Notes: generated by a model from the sequence alone, not told the origin. DNA of 64,000 nt from Drosophila pseudoobscura (GCF_009870125.1 NC_046681.1:9747001-9811000); one strand, 5' to 3'; positions 48,914 to 62,119 are shown, numbered from the stretch's first letter. Made by a program: numbers and translations.

Positions 48914-48927
48914 TATCGATATCGATA
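48914..48927. promoter_or_regulatory. Overlapping DRE sites (TATCGATATCGATA)
   Basis: Two overlapping DREF-binding elements. A TCAGTCATCAGT initiator-like string follows at 48961-48972, and an ATG small ORF begins at 49004. DREF sites mark promoters of growth genes in flies. Confidence 0.4.
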
Positions 48928-49003
48928 GGAAACTTGCGGCAGGATAACGAAAGAGAAAATTCAGTCATCAGTGCGCCGTGGCTCCATCTCCATCGAATTG
49001 GCA

Positions 49004-49135
49004 ATGAAAATGTCCACGCGCCAGTTCTTCAGCAAGTACACAAATTTCCACAAAAATCACATCAAATTGGTTGCTGTTTATATGAAAACGGCAAATCTAA
49101 TGCAAATCTTGAATGTGCTGAAGCGTTCGCTTTAA
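49004..49135 (+). CDS. Candidate 43-residue basic small ORF
   Basis: A short frame in a good fly start context (GGCAATGAAAATG) 77 bp after the double DRE. The product is basic (MKMSTRQFFSKYTNFHKN at its start, VLKRSL at its end) with a moderately hydrophobic middle. AATAAA occurs at 49426. There is no family match I can name, and the codon use is only weakly biased. It may be a real small-protein gene, a leader ORF, or chance. Confidence 0.22.
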   Translation: MKMSTRQFFSKYTNFHKNHIKLVAVYMKTANLMQILNVLKRSL

Positions 49136-52100
49136 GCAGGAGCAGGCCGTCGCCCTGCTCTGCCGGACTGTCGCTCCTGTCCTTCGTGTTGCCCCGTTGC
49201 CTCCCCCACTCCCTTCCTTCCTCATCCAATAACAAATATCGGGCTGTGCGTGTGTGTTTTTGTGTGTGTAAGTGTATTACATAGTGCTATTAAAATTGAG
49301 AATCCCATTATGTTAATACTATAAGACCGTAAAAAGCAGAGTTTAAAGAAAAACCATAAATCAAGAATATCAGAGAGTTGAACATAACTGATAAATTACC
49401 GGCTTAGGAAACCTAGAAATATTTTAATAAATATATGTATATTAGGTGTGTCTGTGAGAAACTCTAAAATATTAACGGTAAGTAACATGCCTTTCCCTGC
49501 TCTCTCATCCTTATGTAAGAAAAAGAATTGTTTGGTCTAGACAGGTGCTCATGTCCCTAATTGCATAATAGGTGGCCATAAATCTTGTTTAAACTGTGGC
49601 ATCTAATAAGCTCCTGCAAAGGCATAAATCCTAAAGGTCCAAAACCAATGGTACCCTTAAAGAAAAAAAAACAACCCGTCATCGGTAAAAAAGAAGGATG
49701 TCTCCCTCTCTGCTTGTCAATTGCGCTCTCTCAAGACATATTTGTATAAGGTGAGGCATTGCCGCTCTCACGATGTCTATTGTTTGATTTCCATTGTGTC
49801 TCTGGCTTGCCACGTTTACACACACACAAACAAATACAGAGAGAGCTTCACCCTACCTTTAATACAACTTACACTCTCTCTGGTTTTGTGTGGCTCTCTC
49901 TCTCTCCCACGTCAATCGGCAAACAGATGTTTTCCTACCGAATGCGCATGTAACTGAAGCGCCACCCACTGGTACTCGTAACGGTACCTACGCTAAACAA
50001 AAATAAGTTGACAATGCCGGACACCAATGTCGACGTCGTTTTTACGTCACACATTGCTGCCTTTTACCCGGTCTCTGCCACTGCTTCTGTTGTGCTGTAT
50101 CTGCTACTGCATCTCTGCTGCCTCTCTCTGCCCCGGTTTTTGTATCCTGCTATTGTCTCTGCCTCTTGTCCAGACTCTGCTACTGCTTCTGCTACTGTTG
50201 CAGCTTCTACTGCTGCTGCTGCTACTGATGCTGCTGCTACTGCTGCTGCTGCTACTGCAATAACAATAATAACGGCGTCTCACAGACGCAGCTGCATCAA
50301 ACGCTGAAAAGTATGCTTTGGTTTTTGTATGAGCTTGCAGTGTGTGTGCGTGTGTTCTTTATATAATGATAAATGAGCCGCAGGACTCCCTGTTTGTACC
50401 ATTATTGTTGTTCCTTCCAACTGCCGCCTGTCCAAGTAAATAACTTTGTTTTGTCATGTGGACAATGGCATCGAAGCCCAAAAAAAATCTTTTGCTGGCT
50501 GACCTTCGACCGAAATGAACTTGACATACAAGGGGGGGATACAATTGACAATCGAAATCCTTTAATCCATATTAAGCAGTCAGTCAGACAGAAGAAGATA
50601 AAAGCTTCAGTTCTTTAATCATTAGTAAAACTTTTGTTGTAAGATTTTTCATTAGTTTTCCCTACGATACCGGAAGTTAAGGAATTTAGGGACTAACTTC
50701 TTGTATGATCTGTAAATTCTAAAGTCTATCTTGTGTATGGAAAAAAATCATGAAAAATCTTGTATTAAATTATTCTACTTCTTAAAGGCAGAATATCCAT
50801 CATAAACAATAAGCACATTCACAAATATTACTCATAAATAAGTACAGTAAAAAACATCCCCTTATTGCTATCTGCAATATCTAGGACTCTTAGAATAACA
50901 GGGTTCCCTTTCTACCAAAGACTTCTTTCACTGTAAATACAAGTAGCTTTCCCCATCTAGAAATGTTAGTTTCCTGTTTCCGTGGCAAATGGAGTTTACT
51001 GTCATTCGGATTATTAGTTTTTGGCAGTCATTCTGTTCTGTTTCTTCTGCCACTGCGGCAAAGTCATAAGTATTGTCTAGCTGTCACGCCCCAAACGTTC
51101 TAATGCTACAAGTTTGTTTTTTCCCCTGATTTACAAATGCTGCTTCTGCTGCTGCTGCTGCGTGGTGCTCCTCCAATGTCCATTTGCTGTCCTTCCTCCA
51201 TGGTCATTGCAAAAGTGTAATATGTAATAAAATCGTTGTAGTATTCCATTTGCTATTAGGGTGAGTGGGCCCCGTTTCCCAACTGTCTGGTGGATATATG
51301 TGATGGTTTTGAGGGGGAGAAGACGCCTGATTTGTACGTCCGTCTCCTGTTGGCGATTTGCTATCCTTCGGTTGTGCTGTGTGTGTGTTCGTTTGTCCTT
51401 GAGCAACGCCTGACGCTTACATAATGGCCCGCCGCAGCAGTGCCTCCCGCAGTGCTGGGGGTTTGGTTTTCGGGACATTGTTATTATTATCATGATGTTT
51501 TTCAGCTGAAAGTTTAAGCCGCACGCACACTTTGCATTCAAGTCTAATGAACCTGAAGTATGGATTTGCTCCTCTTTGAGAGAGAGCCTTCTTGAAGGCC
51601 AAAACTTTTCCAAAAAAGTTTTTGTTGCTTTTGTGGTGGTTTTTCTTTTCCTTTTCGTTTGACTTTGAGGCTCTTTGGGGTATTTACATCACACTTTATC
51701 GAAGCGCCAGCAATTCCCATTGTTTTTCCCTGTGCACAGGAAAATTTCAACTAATTTTTGGTGAAATTTTAATAGAAATGGTTTTTATTTGTGAATTGAC
51801 GATAATATTGTAGCATAAAAATTTGTTGGCAGAATGCGCATAATAATAAAGTCTTTAATTATGGGGAAAATACTTCATGTCCCTGAAAATACTTCAGATA
51901 TCCATAAGAAACCAGTTCACCCAGTCATTATTATTAGCATTCGCTTGTGTGTCTCGAGCCGAGCATAATGGGGGAACATGGGCGGTACAGATGGAAGGTC
52001 CCTTGATGATAGTTTGATACCAAAGTTTGAAGTGCTTATCTTTCTCCACGGCAAATGTCTGCTTAAGAAAGAGCCCCCTAAGATAAACATTATAAAATAT

Positions 52101-52237
52101 GTATTTTTGGTACAATCTATAATATTTGTTATTTGTTTGGCAATTCCAGGAGTGTGTAAAAGTGTAATCCAAGGCTTTTGTCTGTATTTTATGTGTTACA
52201 AATGTGTTGATTATGTTTTGTCTGTATTTCAAATTAG
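49136..52237. other. Non-coding spacer with simple repeats
   Basis: Holds a CTGCTGCTACTG-type run at 50178-50258, TCTC tracts near 49895-49910, and no gene I can support. A minus-strand frame near 51131-51613 is shadow-like, with simple CAG repeats. Confidence 0.5.
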
Positions 52238-52890
52238 ACCCAGTTCAATGAGATCTTCAATGAGCGTGAGAGGATCCGGGATGAAGGCTATAAGCAAAAC
52301 CATGGCGATTCCAAACCATTTGCAAAGTTTGAAGTTCCTTCGAGTGCTGATCAAGACATACTAGACATAGAACCACTCTTATACGATGGGTGCCGAAATC
52401 AAAGCGCCAGGGGGGCGCACAATTGACTGGAAGGGCGAAGAAAGAAAATAGCAAACACAGAGCATTGATTTCTTCAACTCACTAAAACGAGGATCCCAAC
52501 TTTTTGGATAAACATCAGAATGACTTCAACGTGGCTATCTATCTGAAGGACCGAGCGAATCCCAAAGCAGTTATATTTTTCACTGACTGAAACTAATGAC
52601 TGCCCTCAGCGCAGGCAGAGCGACGGAGTCCGCAGACTCATTTGTTGTTCGGCTATTACAATAATACTAATTAATAATAAACTACTCCACTAATGAGGTG
52701 CTGATCAAGGCCTACTATCTCAACTGTCAGTTTGACGCCCTAGAAGTTAACGAGACGTTTGTCAAAGGTTCCGCCAACATTTACCAGTATGATTGGTTTC
52801 CCCCAGGAAAACTCACTCAACCAAAAATCAATCTAATCAGTATTATTTTCGCATTGTCAATGCTGGAAATCATTAGCAAAATTATATACT
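52238..52890 (+). pseudogene. Decayed coding region, family not identified
   Basis: After an acceptor-like ttcaaattag, 62 codons are open from 52238 to TGA 52424 with protein-like text (FNEIFNERERIRDEGYKQ, SKPFAKFEVPSS). Near 52383 the coding signal moves to another frame (GAEIKAPGG, TIDWKGEER), meets a TAG, continues (IDFFNSLKRGS) and near 52500 shifts again (LDKHQNDFNVAIYLKDRANP). A further fragment at 52687-52830 reads VLIKAYYLNCQFDALEV and IYQYDWFPPGK. Repeated frameshifts and stops with gene-like codon use between them point to an old gene copy. I cannot name the source family. Weaker coding-like text (PYYFIEMFANQVQPEQ) continues near 53200. Confidence 0.4.
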
Positions 52891-54414
52891 AACCATAATG
52901 GTAGCAATTCCCTTTTTCCTCATTCATAAAATAGTCGTTAGCAGCGCCCAATCAATGCTGGCGGAGACGGACGACGTAATGTCGTAAAAAGAGAACCTGC
53001 AGTGGATTGTCCTTAGCATTCAATTATGTGCACTTAGCCTGCAAATCGTTCAAGTACAAGGATAATGTGTCCACCAGAGCACTGAGTGTACACTGCTGGA
53101 TGATACGTAATACGAGTGGGTGGGAGGTACTTCTCCTAGACAGATGGCTGCTGGCGAATGGCGGTAGCCAACCAACCGATCGATATGGAAATGCCACGAA
53201 CCCTACTACTTTATTGAAATGTTTGCCAACCAAGTGCAGCCGGAGCAGCAGCACACAGGCTTGCAATTACAAGGGAATGGCAAACGTGTTGTTATCCTTG
53301 CCACAGGACCCAACCCATGCCCACGCTCGTGCCTTGTTATGCACACAAAAAAAAATCAATTTAAACTGCAGAAAACTCTTCTGTCCCTTGCGGTCCGGTT
53401 CGTCTGTTTGCTCAATTATACCGCATACATTTTCATTAACCCGACAAAATTGGAAAGGAATTACAAAAGGAATGGGAATTCAGAAATTGCCTGTCATATC
53501 CCAGAACCAATTAAAAATGTGTTGAGCTTCTCTGCCTCCAATGACCGGATACCTATTTGCCACAGATACTAGTCAATTCGGTTGCAGAATTTGTGAAATG
53601 TGAAGTTGTATGCACATATGTACATATTTTATTCGAATTCAGCATATTAATCCATAATAAATCCATAAAACGTGTAAAAGAGATCTGTCTGGAAATTTCT
53701 TACCCTGATTTAATACACCCTGGTTGATGTCTGTTATTTATATTAACAGAGGCAGACCTATTAACAGCTCTCTGTTAGACGCTGTCAAAAGTAAAATTGC
53801 AAAAGAATTGGGAATTCAGAAGGAACCAAACCATTAAAAAACTGTCATACCCCGCCAGTCAGCATAGCAGTTATACATTTTGAAAGTTGAGCTTTTTAAG
53901 GAACAGTTCCAAGAAATTCAAACGAAGTTCTTTAACGGTGGCACGCAATATTTCATCGCACATTTTGTCTGTTTTTGAAACTCACGTTGCAGTTTCATGC
54001 AAATATTTAAATACTGCGGCACACAGAAACAGCATCCATGAGAGCGCTCTCTAGCAATGCCCCACCCTGTTCTGATACACCTTGGTTGCCGGCTGTGTTT
54101 TCCTCTGTTCTCTGGCTTAACAGACCCGCGCTCTGTTAGACTCTCCCAACAGCTGGAAATGTCGCTGTAGCAGTGGATTTTTCGAATTTGTATTTAGATT
54201 TCATGAGGCAGTTTTAATTTTTCCACGGCCGGCGGAGCAAGCAAGCAGCGGTCCGATTTTGTCTTTGGTTTGCCAATTTGGTACTCAATTTATTTGAAAA
54301 ATATTCGAAAATGAATAAAATACACTTACATACCTGTACGTGATGTGTATATGTAAATGAGTAGCAAGCTGTGTGTTTTACGGTACGCTCGCTCGTGTGT
54401 GTTTGTGGTTTGTG

Positions 54415-54601
54415 TATAAATTGTGCGCGCCCTTTTCCACCCGCGGCCCCTTCAGAGGCAGTGTTTTTTGTTTGTATTAATAAAACATTTTTGTTGCTGG
54501 CGGGAAGAAATTGTTAAAAACGTGTATCGCAATATCGAAGCTGAATCAAAAATCAAAACAAATTCAAGGGAAAGCCTGAACCAAGGAATATTGTATATAA
54601 G
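54415..54601 (+). promoter_or_regulatory. Putative promoter and non-coding first exon of the gene at 63.4 kb
   Basis: TATAAA at 54415-54420 is followed by a CTTCAGAGG initiator-like string near 54450, then about 150 nt rich in A with typical fly leader composition, ending in a strong donor (AAG before GTGAGA, exon end 54601). The next good plus-strand acceptor with a coding exon is ttccttgcag at 63368, which would make an 8.8-kb leader intron. Pairing is inference. Confidence 0.35.
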
Positions 54602-55500
54602 GTGAGACAGCGCGAGAAGTCATCCTCTATGTAGAAGTCAAGCCAGTTTCTAGATGATATGTGGTCCTATTTTGGTGTTATCTCATCCACTAAAAAAGTC
54701 TTCTAATCAACATTTAAGACAAAAAACTATTGGATATGGAATGTGTGATATTTGTTGCCAAACCTTCCGTTTAATATACCCTTCTTTGGTCTAGCCAAAG
54801 AGAGAGTGTTTGCGTCCTAATGGTGCGAGAGGGGGTGCAAAAGAAAATAACAGAAACGGCAGAACAGCTGCCGGCTGATTTGTTTTGGCTGTTGTTGCTG
54901 TTGCTGTTGCTGTTGTCGCTGTCGACTTCGAAACCTAGCGGTAAATTAAAGGGAACCACAGTGGAAAAACGTGCGTAGATAAAGTGGAAATCAAGGCAGC
55001 GGACGTGTAGGAAATATGTACATATACATATCTGCGTATTTTTAGCCATCTTTTATAATTTTTCTTTTTCCAAGCAAAGCGCTTTCTGTAGTTTTTTGTT
55101 CGTGTTGAAATTTTCTTACCAAAAGTGCACTTGAGTTTATTTTGAGTCTGTTGCCGGCTGCCGCTGGTGCTGCGTGGCCCGGCTCTGTTCTGCTCTGCTT
55201 TTCCCGCTTGTTTTCTCTTCTCCATCTTCTACCCCCGCTCACCGAATTGCTCTACTTTTGTTGTTACTTCTGTCTAGCGTTGTTGCTGTTGCTGTTGCTG
55301 TTCCCGTTTCGCATTCCGAAATATGTACGGCATAGTGGCTGACAAAAGTCGATGTACGACCTCATTTGCACCATCGCCAGAGCTCAGAAGCAATCCTCCG
55401 TTTTCATCAGATACATTTCCTCAGATACTATACAGATGACATATATTTTGGTAGTTCATACAGTTCTTTCCGCCACTGTGCATAATATTTTCTGTTTTCG

Positions 55501-55670
55501 TACCCTTTGCAGAAGGTATACCAATCGTTGGCCTACATTTTTGACAAGCCCCTAACATTTCCTACAATAACTACAGTGAAGTCAAGCGAACACCGAAGGT
55601 CGGAATGTTTTTCTTTAGTTATTGGAATCGAATATATAGTAGATACCATGGTATCGATCTGCAAAGGGTA
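55501..55670. repeat. Inverted TACCCTTTGCAGA ends, MITE/DINE-like fragment
   Basis: TACCCTTTGCAGA (55501-55513) and its exact reverse complement (55658-55670) enclose 144 bp. GGGTATAC plus GCTTCGGTT after the right arm resembles the ends of Drosophila DINE-1/INE-1 copies. Confidence 0.35.
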
Positions 55671-58600
55671 TACGATGCTTCGGTTCTGTTCCGATAGTTT
55701 CGGTTATTCTGCCTAATGCTGTTACCAAGCAGATAACGCATGACAACATGACATTTTCGAAGAAACCAACCGTATACATACGCCTTCTCTTCTCTTCTCT
55801 CTTCTGTACTCCAGTCACCCATGTGGCTCGTTTGGTAATTCAATGTTTGACTGCTGAGTCATCTCTCCAGCATCTTTTCACCCAGAGCCAAAGATCCGCT
55901 GAAATCCGAGAGCGAGGCCATTCTAATCTGGGTTTTCTCTCTTTATTTTCTGTTATTTACATTTGCTATACCCTCTGTCAAGAGATCATGACGAATTCGA
56001 GGTTAATTTTGGAACGATCTGCACTCAATAGGGGTAGAACATAGTTATCTGTTATTGCTTGGACCGAATCATGCATAAAGCAAAGATACATCTGATATCG
56101 AGCATCAGTTGCGGGTAATTCCTACTTTTGTAGTACTATATGAAACTATATTAAATTGAGAGACTAGTTTTGTATAAAATTAAACTTTTAAACATGGTTA
56201 TATAGACTCGATATAGGAAAGAGGCTCTTAGGACCACTGTCTTTGTTTTTATTAGTGATGTATTTATTTGTAAGAAGTTTTCAATCCTGAAATTTTTTTA
56301 ATATTATTGAAGTAATAATTTCCTTAATCTGTGCAAGAAATTGTAAAACCCTGAATGAAAACTTATTCAATATTACAACATGATTTCATAATTATCACTC
56401 GTGATTATTTTCATATTGATTCCATAGTATTTCTGGTAAAAAAGGTTCCTGAGACTAGGAAAAGATTTGAAACAATCTTTCTCAATAATATTCTTTCAAG
56501 GGTATTCTTCTTATAGGTCATATAATACTCTAATAGTTTTAATACAGTTTTTAATGAGAATTCGTATGACTCAATCTCCAGTAGCCGGCTATCGGCAAAA
56601 AGCCGTTGCTTTAACATCGTTACAAAACAAGTTTGTCTCGATTGGGCGACCCCCTCTCTACCAACATCAGCGGTGCACATGAATAAATATTTATAGGCAC
56701 GTATTCTTATGTGTACATATGTACTTATATAAATAAAAAGTAAAATACATATGTAATAGATAAATATATATATACTCGTACCACGATTGTGGGAAGAGAC
56801 AGAGAGAGACGAGCATATCAAAATATATATTATCGGAATTAAATCGTCAATCAATTTGATTTTATTATCAATTTGCCAATAAATTTAGATAGGAGTAAAC
56901 CACACAGATACCGCCACATCGATCAACCAATAAACAAATGTAGTTTCTAAATGAAACTCTTATGGAAACTCTGTTCATTTTGTTATCTTATGTGGTTGCT
57001 CATTAATTAAGACCATGTACATATGTATGTACTTACGAGAATGGAGGTGCTGATGGTCAGTGGCATTGTCGTAAAGGTGGTATGATATTTACAGAGGTAA
57101 CACATAGAGTTCTCTGAGTATTCCTTTTTGATGGGAATGACTATAACTATATATGAAAGTTTCTTACAGTTCTCGGACGTTTCTGCTCTTCTTAGAAAGT
57201 CGGGAAACATTTTCAATACCTGCAGAAAGCCCCCCTTTAACCATGAAACTCGTGGAAATTTACGACCTTTTCCACCTGATAATATTTGACAGGTTTCCCT
57301 TTTGCAACAAAACAACTGAATTTTGATTTATGATTGAGAGTGTTGACATCATCGACAGGGGGAGGCCTTGACCACAATCAGTGTAATGACTTTTTGGGGC
57401 TGGGCTGCCATTTCTATTCCCAATTATTATTTATTCCTTGTAATCAGTTGAGCAATATCTCAAGTGTAGAAACCAGCCCAAAAAGGCTTTTAGCTAAAAA
57501 TCCAATTTGGGGAAAAACGAACAACGTAGAAAATTGTTCATGCCAAATCGATTTTAAAGCTTTTAATTACGGTCCAGTTGGTTTGGGGCTGACCGGAATA
57601 TTTTTATCAGAATGCAGTCATAATGTTAGAAAACTTCTTTGAACTTTGGTTTGCTAGATAGAAACCAAAGTTTTCGTTAAGCGATGTGATTATGACGATA
57701 GTGAAAGCTATTAATACTCAATTTAAGAACATTAAAACTTGAAGGGAAATCAAATTCCTTTTCTAATGTTCTTTCTCGAATCAATATTTCCTCTGAAATC
57801 CCAGTTAGGGGGATTCTAATGCCCTATCGTCTGCTGCCATGGCGCCTACCCCTCGCGACGACTGATATATGTATGTATGTACATATGTACTTATATATTC
57901 CTATAGAAATACAACAAAGAGTGAATGAAACCCCAACAACTGACAATTTCAATGCCATTTCTGATACAAGTTTTTTTTTTGGATCGGCCGCCCTCTCATC
58001 CGGCGCCTGTCAGACAGTCAGTCATTCAAACCACGTCCCAGTCACAAATTTGTCGCAAAAAACCGCAAAATGATTTGTAGATACCCTAGCAGAGAGGATA
58101 TTATAGGTTTCAACATAAGTCGAGATCATTTAGATCCATCGGTTTCTATGAGTTTTTTAGCTTTCAGTTTCGAGCATTCTATAAAGTTTGCAGACTGAAG
58201 AATGCAGAATGAAGTTGTTTCGTTGTACAAATGTACCCATAAGCGAACGGATACACATTCGTTCCAATTCCATAACCTAATAAACGTTTTGGTTGTGAAA
58301 GGGTATCTAAAACGTCCGTACACTGAAAAGCATACCCACACTGGCTCTGCTTCGCTTTGCCTTGATTCTTGTTTCTTATTTGGGTTCTCTGCCTCTCATT
58401 TATGTTGGGTTTTCTCTTTAGGTTTGTCATCCATCCGCGACACATACATATGTATGTAAATTTTCTTTTTGGCAACTCTTTTTTATGCTCTTGGCTTTAT
58501 GCTGATGAACATTTTTTATTTGGAAGGTCTGCCAATGGCAGAATACTTCTGCTTTCTCTCTGAAAACTTTTTGTATCTCTCTCTCTGAATTTATCCTGCA

Positions 58601-59011
58601 CATGTCTCAAGATGACATGGTTAAGAGCAGGTTTAAGGATTTCATGTGTAATGTTTTCTTATGATATGAAAAAACCGAAAGGACCTGGTGTGATAAAGGT
58701 AGAGGAAAATGTAAAAGTAAATTTATGCTTAGTCTCTTAAAAAGAGGAGACACAATTTATTAAATTTGTTAGTAGCAAAATTAAAAATAATAAAATTAAA
58801 CAAACAAATAATATTAAATAAATGAGTATAGAAAAATAATTAAAATAAATCATAAATCGTAACTCTAAAAATTTTAAATCTTCTAAGAAAATAATAGATT
58901 TAAACTTTTAAACATTTTTTATGTAATCATATCCAATATATACATATTAGTAACTTTTGAATTAAAATTTAAAAAAAAACCTTACTCCAGTTTCTATCCA
59001 TTCCATTCCTG

Positions 59012-60232
59012 GTACAGTCCCATCAAAATGCCACCCTGTCAGGTGGATACCCTTGGATGTTTCGATTTTCTACTTATTCAAAAGTGTGAATTCGTGCTAC
59101 CTGTCTAGTAGTATAAATGACTTAATATCAAAAATCTGATAAACATTACACTACAAAGAGAAAAGAGGAATACTCGTAAATATTTATTACCTCTACGGAA
59201 CGTAAGTTTACAAAACAAAATTCACCTGTTTCAGCAGGTTGGGTGATAATGATCATCAAATAAGCCACTTGCCTCTGATGGGACATGCTTCGGCATTCAT
59301 TCATTCATTCAGAAAACAAATAATGGAATAAAATGTTATTTGAAAAACTATTTTTGCCGTAACACGCCTCAGGGAACCAGAAACCGATGGCGCCTAGACA
59401 ATGGAACTTTTGTTCAGTCGTAAACAGTCATTATTCAAGTTGGCATCCACGGATAAATGTACATATGCGAGTGCTGCCCATGCACATCTGTGTATATCCT
59501 ATGAGAAGGTCTTTTCGCATGTGGAAAACGTTTTACCGTATTTTTCCAACTTAAATTAAACTGCTAGCCGCATGCACTCATTCAGTTTTCCTGCCAAGTT
59601 CCTAAAGTATTCATGTGTGTTGCCGTTCTGTTGTTGTGTTCTTCTATGTTCTCTCTGGTCTCTGGATAATCGCTTGGAACCGGTAATAGTGGGTTCTTAC
59701 CGGTTGCATTTTTCATAAATCAATTGAGCATTTGATTTGTTTATAAATAATGTGTGTGATTCGCCCTGCTAGCAGCGATGGCATTTTTCCATTTAACCAT
59801 TTTGTGTACAAGTGTGTGGGGCATTTTCCTATCGATTAGGCGATGCAGAAAGCGTAACGACAAACCTCAGAAGCTTTAGGGCAAGGTTCAAGCCAAAAAA
59901 AAAAACAGCTTGGTCAAAACGAATGGAGTTTTTGGTTAGGGAATGGGGATGGCGAATCATTTCCATTTCGGGCTTTAACCGGTGACCGATTCGGATCGAT
60001 TGTAATGGTGTCATTCAGGTAAGGCAAATCAGGTTCTTACTCTACAAAAGTTACAATGCTTAACATGAAATTAAATTCTTACTCTTCAAAGATAAGCAGA
60101 GTTTCTGCCAAAGTCCCATCAAATAATGCTCTGGACAGTTCCTGGTACAGTCTCGACAAAAACATGGATCTATACCTGTAATGCAACTTTGTTTCCCACC
60201 GCTCCAGGTACAGTCCCATCAAAATGCAACCT
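59012..60232. repeat. Two copies of a 27-bp repeat 1.2 kb apart
   Basis: GGTACAGTCCCATCAAAATGC followed by MACC occurs at about 59012-59038 and 60206-60232. A third, partial match (GTCCCATCAAATAATGC, then CCTGGTACAGTC) lies at about 60113-60151. On the minus strand two of them read as GGILMGLYQE and GGCILMGLYLE, so the repeat may derive from coding DNA. Confidence 0.5.
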
Positions 60233-60264
60233 CCAAAAATGAATATATATTTGTTGTTTGCCAT
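60086..60264 (-). pseudogene. Possible membrane-protein exon fragment (SLC13-like?)
   Basis: The minus strand from ATG 60264 reads IFGGCILMGLYLERWETKL with GT donors after TTACAG (60180) and after GAAGA (60086). The phrase resembles, weakly, the GG-x3-A-x3-E-x4-H segment of SLC13 (Indy-like) carboxylate transporters. No other parts of such a gene are found, so at best this is a fragment. Confidence 0.2.
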
Positions 60265-62085
60265 AATTCAATATTTTCTGTTTCATTTGCAAACAGTCTT
60301 TACGTGAGCGTCAGACAGACAGACAAACAGACAGACAGACAAACTTGGTCCCTGGCCAAAATATATATCATGCCATATACATTATATTCACATTGCTGCC
60401 CAATTGGTTGTATTCATGAATATATACTAGACTTACATACAAATATTCGTTTGACCTTTGAAATTATACAATATTTTCCGCTGGCTAAACTTGAACTCTG
60501 AATCCTTACCTCAAATATTTAGTCGCACTCTTTGCGGGGCAAAGTAAACAGAGAGGTGATAAAGAAACAGAGAGCGAGAGCGGAATCAATCGCCGAGTAT
60601 CAAAGCGGAAGAGGGGGATCAAGGGTTCGGTCCATAAAGTAAACTCAAATTAAATATTAACACATTTTCCGGGGCGATGTGCGAAGAAATCAATTAAATG
60701 GTGGCGCACTTGCTTGATTTCCAAGGATTTCCTCGGGCCGTGCGATGTGCGACTCGTGAGGTGAAATGATTTCACCTACAGTGGATAGAGACATTCTATT
60801 ATATTCTATGAGATATTTAAAGTGATTATCTGGGTGATAGTTAGAGTAACAGAAACTTGGACTATATACTCATATTCCCCTAAAAAGTCTATGAAAACAC
60901 ATGCTCGTACACGTGTTATTGTCCTCATTTCCATTGATCCCCAATTAAATTCCACTATTAAGTAATCTATCCCTAATTGTGTGGCTACTTGAATCGCAAA
61001 TTTCATCCACTGTTATGTTTTGTTAGAGTTCTCTCAAGCTATTAATTAAAATTGCTTGCCTAATTTATTTTACCTCGATTTAATCCAAAGAATTTATGTT
61101 AACGCTTCTTCGATTACAACCAAAGCGGCAGTTAATACCGGTTTGTTGGTTAAACGGTCTTTAATCAGAGTCACTGAACTTGAAAATAGCTTGTCTGTGT
61201 GTCTTTATGTCTACTGCTAATCTAATCATCAGTTTGCAACAAATTGGGTTAGTGGTTCAAATCAATTTTTGAAGTTGAGTAATAGTCGTGTGCGGCTTGG
61301 GGTAGGACGGACAGGCTCTAAGGAATGTAAAGATCAATTTGATAGGAGGTAAATATATATGATTCCTATTATGAGGAAACAGCGGGCATCACTCTTTGAT
61401 CATCAATTTTATATGAACAAATGTGTGAAATATGTATATAAAACTGTACAAAGAGACTATGCCTCCATGTGGAAAGTCCTTTGTACCACGGTTCCAGTAG
61501 CAGCACAATTATATCTAATCCTCATATCAAATAGACAGACCTTCATTAATCATTATCATTTATATTCTTTGTAGTATTACAAACCTTCCACTCAATTTGC
61601 ATTCGGATAGCCTCGGGTGAAGAAGAATAAATTTCAGACAGTGCCATCAATAGAGAATTGCGGTCACGTTCTGCGTGAGAATTTTGAGGAAATTAACATC
61701 CTGAGACGCGGTCAAAGACTTTGAAGGAATTGATTATCGATTATTGAGAGTTCATGTGGGGTTTTAATTTACATTCCTGGATGATGGTGCTTCCACTAAA
61801 ATGTTACATCCAACGCTTACGCATCACTGGCAATGGCCATTCGCTTAAGGGAAATTTGTACAGCGAATCAACATCATTCGTAGTGTAAAAGTACGAGTAT
61901 CTCCACATCAACCTCGGAATAATATGCCAGATGATAGCGCGAGGATAAGGACATCCATCATCCACTTGATTGCAACATTTGTAGAGTAGAATTATTTAAT
62001 TTAATTCGAGGACCGAGGCTTTATCTGGTTGTCGCACTCGCAGTCGGGGAGCGCGCACTTGATAGATAAGGCTTAATACCGGATC

Positions 62086-62119
62086 ATATAATTTTTGCAA
62101 ATAGTAATTGAAATCAGTT
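62086..62119 (+). promoter_or_regulatory. TATA plus TCAGTT initiator
   Basis: ATATAATTTT (62086-62095) and TCAGTT (62114-62119) with 30 bp from TATA start to the initiator A at 62116, the ideal fly spacing. GATAGATAAG lies just upstream at 62061-62070. The ATG of the small ORF is 52 bp downstream. Confidence 0.6.

Larger units (their letters stand above)
54602..62085. other. Long non-coding stretch, probably leader intron
   Basis: Simple repeats: TTGCTG runs at 54888-54925 and 55279-55302, ATTCATTC at 59295-59310 and (CAGA)n at 60311-60344. Two fragments share GGTACAGTCCCATCAAAATGC (listed separately), and a short inverted repeat lies at 55501-55670. 58.7-59.0 kb is very AT-rich. No solid gene. 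Confidence 0.5.

Noticed and set aside
51131-51613. 160-codon minus-strand frame
   Set aside because: Low-complexity ending from CAG repeats, no splice or promoter logic, and protein text without domain character.
57334-57642. 102-codon plus-strand frame
   Set aside because: Does not start in a good context, has AT-rich third positions and resembles nothing.
61250-61266. GGTTCAAATC, like a tRNA B box
   Set aside because: No matching A box at the right distance and no acceptor stem.
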